Shown here: in pieces, positions 62,900 through 64,000 of the stretch
Layout of the letters: each line of letters begins with the position of its first letter
How positions within the stretch are numbered: the first letter of the stretch is position 1
Source: JADGHX01 sp037200125
GTDB taxonomy: Bacteria; Pseudomonadota; Gammaproteobacteria; Steroidobacterales; Steroidobacteraceae
NCBI GenBank assembly: GCA_037200125.1
Contig: JBBCGS010000008.1
Coordinates: 372,001 to 436,000, forward strand
DNA length: 64,000 bases
Direction: 5' to 3'
Notes under the pieces: model-generated
The model's database searches: none
What the model saw: only the letters and a program-made list of their open reading frames with translations
What the model was told of the DNA's origin: nothing
Made by a program: the position numbers and the translations under genes

Positions 62900-62992
62900 G
62901 CGGCGCCGCGCTACTGTCCTGGCGCTCTGCCCTGTTTTCGGCGCAGTATCCCGTCGCCTCAGAACAATTCGAACAGAACGGGGGATTCAACG

Positions 62993-63997
62993 ATGGCTTT
63001 GCAGGAAACCGAGCAGCTCACTCGCATGATGGCCGCCGCAGCGCTCCCTCGTGCCATCTGCACCCTGGGCGAACTGGGAGTGGCCGACCATATTCAGAGC
63101 GGCGCTCCGCGGAGCGCGGCGAATCTCGCGAGCGCCACGGGGGCGAATGAAGACGCGCTCTATCGCTTGATGCGATTCACCGCGAGCTACGGCGTATTCC
63201 GGGAAACGGCCAATCGTTCATTCGACCACACGCCCGTTTCAGCGGCGCTGAGAACGGATGCGGACAGCTCCTTCCGCCCCGCTGCGCGCATGTTTCACCG
63301 GATGTTCCCGGGGTGGGACGGGCTTCACCACGCCGTTGCCACCGGCGGATCGAGCTTCGAGAAGGTGTTCGGCATGCCGATGTTCGATCACATCGGCCAG
63401 CATCCCGAGCTCGGCCCGCTCTTCGATGCGGGGATGACGGCGGTCCACGGGCACGAGACGGCGGCGATGCTGGAAGCGTACGACTTCAGCGACATCCAGA
63501 CGCTCGCGGATATCGGTGGAGGGAATGGCTCGTTGCTCACGGCGGTGCTGCGGAAATATCCGCATCTCAAAGGCTTTCTGTACGATCTCGGGCACGTGGC
63601 CGGCCGCGCAAACGAATCGATTCGCGCGCACGGGCTCGAGGCGCGGTGTGCAGTGATCGAGGGAAGCTTCTTCGATTCCATTCCGCCGGGCGCGGATGCG
63701 TACCTCATGCGTCACGTGATCCACGATTGGACCGACGAGCAGAGCGTTCAGATCCTGCGTAACTGCCGCAAAGCGGTGCCAGCGAATGGAAGGATTCTCA
63801 TCGTCGAGTTTCACGTCTCGCCCGCCAACGAGCCGTCCGTCGGCAAGGACGCGGACATGATCATGATGGCGTATCCGGGCGGGAAGGAGCGCACGCCGGA
63901 GGAGTATGGCGCGTTGTTCGAGCAGGCCGGATTCCGGCTCAGTAGCGTGACGAGGACGAAGTCGGCGGTGAGCGTGATTGAGGGGCGGCCGGCTTGA
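62993..63997 (+). CDS. SAM-dependent O-methyltransferase (COMT/tetracenomycin-type)
   Basis: The 334-aa product has an N-terminal dimerisation winged helix (ALPRAICTLGELGVADHI, ANEDALYRLMRFTASYGVF). The Rossmann methyltransferase domain has the SAM loop LADIGGGNGSLLTAV near residue 170. The catalytic-base segment MRHVIHDWTDEQ near 238 has the expected His. The C-terminus (GKERTPEEYGALFEQAGFRLSSV) is complete. This family methylates small phenolic or polyketide hydroxyls; the substrate is not predictable. It stands alone, with no secondary-metabolite genes beside it in the window. Confidence 0.88.
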   Translation: MALQETEQLTRMMAAAALPRAICTLGELGVADHIQSGAPRSAANLASATGANEDALYRLMRFTASYGVFRETANRSFDHTPVSAALRTDADSSFRPAARMFHRMFPGWDGLHHAVATGGSSFEKVFGMPMFDHIGQHPELGPLFDAGMTAVHGHETAAMLEAYDFSDIQTLADIGGGNGSLLTAVLRKYPHLKGFLYDLGHVAGRANESIRAHGLEARCAVIEGSFFDSIPPGADAYLMRHVIHDWTDEQSVQILRNCRKAVPANGRILIVEFHVSPANEPSVGKDADMIMMAYPGGKERTPEEYGALFEQAGFRLSSVTRTKSAVSVIEGRPA

Positions 63998-64000
63998 ACC

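Noticed and set aside
1..64000. CRISPR arrays, rRNA operons, prophage or plasmid origin
   Set aside because: No regularly spaced direct repeats, rRNA sequence, phage structural genes or replication initiator gene was seen.

Overview
This is a 64 kb, GC-rich, densely coded bacterial chromosome segment, almost certainly from a gammaproteobacterium. Two core blocks carry gene orders I recall from Pseudomonas and relatives: (a) serS-rarA-lolA-ftsK / trxB-aat-infA / clpA-clpS, and (b) fabH-plsX-rpmF-yceD / maf / rluC / rne / LMW-phosphatase-kdsB-ycaR-lpxK-msbA-exbD-exbB-comEC / DUF2062 / lolD-lolC-lolE / mfd-csiV. LexA boxes of the CTGT-N8-ACAG type and a lexA-imuA-imuB-dnaE2 cassette agree. The composition and the T2SS/ImuB set suggest a Xanthomonadales/Nevskiales/Steroidobacter-like lineage; this is inference, not a species call.

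Layout. 1-8071: a signalling locus with two paralogous membrane hybrid histidine kinases (PAS-HisKA-HATPase-REC-HPt) on the plus strand, interleaved with a REC-MarR regulator and a stand-alone REC protein on the minus strand. 8072-9445: a small accessory patch holding an IS110-type transposase remnant, a HigB-like toxin gene stopped by an in-frame TAA, its intact antitoxin, and tRNA-Ser(UGA). 9591-22290: the serS-to-clpS core block, in which ftsK, trxB and a GNAT/FemAB-like gene (13790-18554) are all riddled with single-base frame breaks that look like sequence error. 22508-28949: type II secretion genes gspC-D-E-F and a small acidic protein. 29135-35705: the SOS mutasome cassette (dnaE2, imuB, imuA, lexA) with two perfect LexA boxes. 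36312-40534: an Lpp-like lipoprotein, a large inverted-repeat element, the fatty-acid/phospholipid genes and maf. 40519-45718: divergent rluC and rne, both with long low-complexity tails. 45730-54738: an envelope/LPS run (kdsB, lpxK, msbA, exbBD), comEC and lolD. 54731-57242: the two LolC/E permeases. 57389-63997: a small secreted protein, mfd, csiV, a membrane protein and an O-methyltransferase.

Repeats. Three kinds of palindromic repeat sit between genes: a REP-like 20-23-mer in five copies at three loci (19.6, 29.1 and 57.7 kb); a 167-bp MITE-like element with 26-bp inverted ends inside the mutasome cassette; and a 309-bp element with perfect 44-bp inner inverted repeats next to fabH.

The most system-like and least explained part is the dual hybrid-kinase locus with its REC-MarR output protein. 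The other notable points are the local frameshift cluster, the REP-like family, a ComEC whose nuclease domain lacks its metal ligands, a GspE without its zinc tetracysteine motif, and the absence of bpt beside aat.
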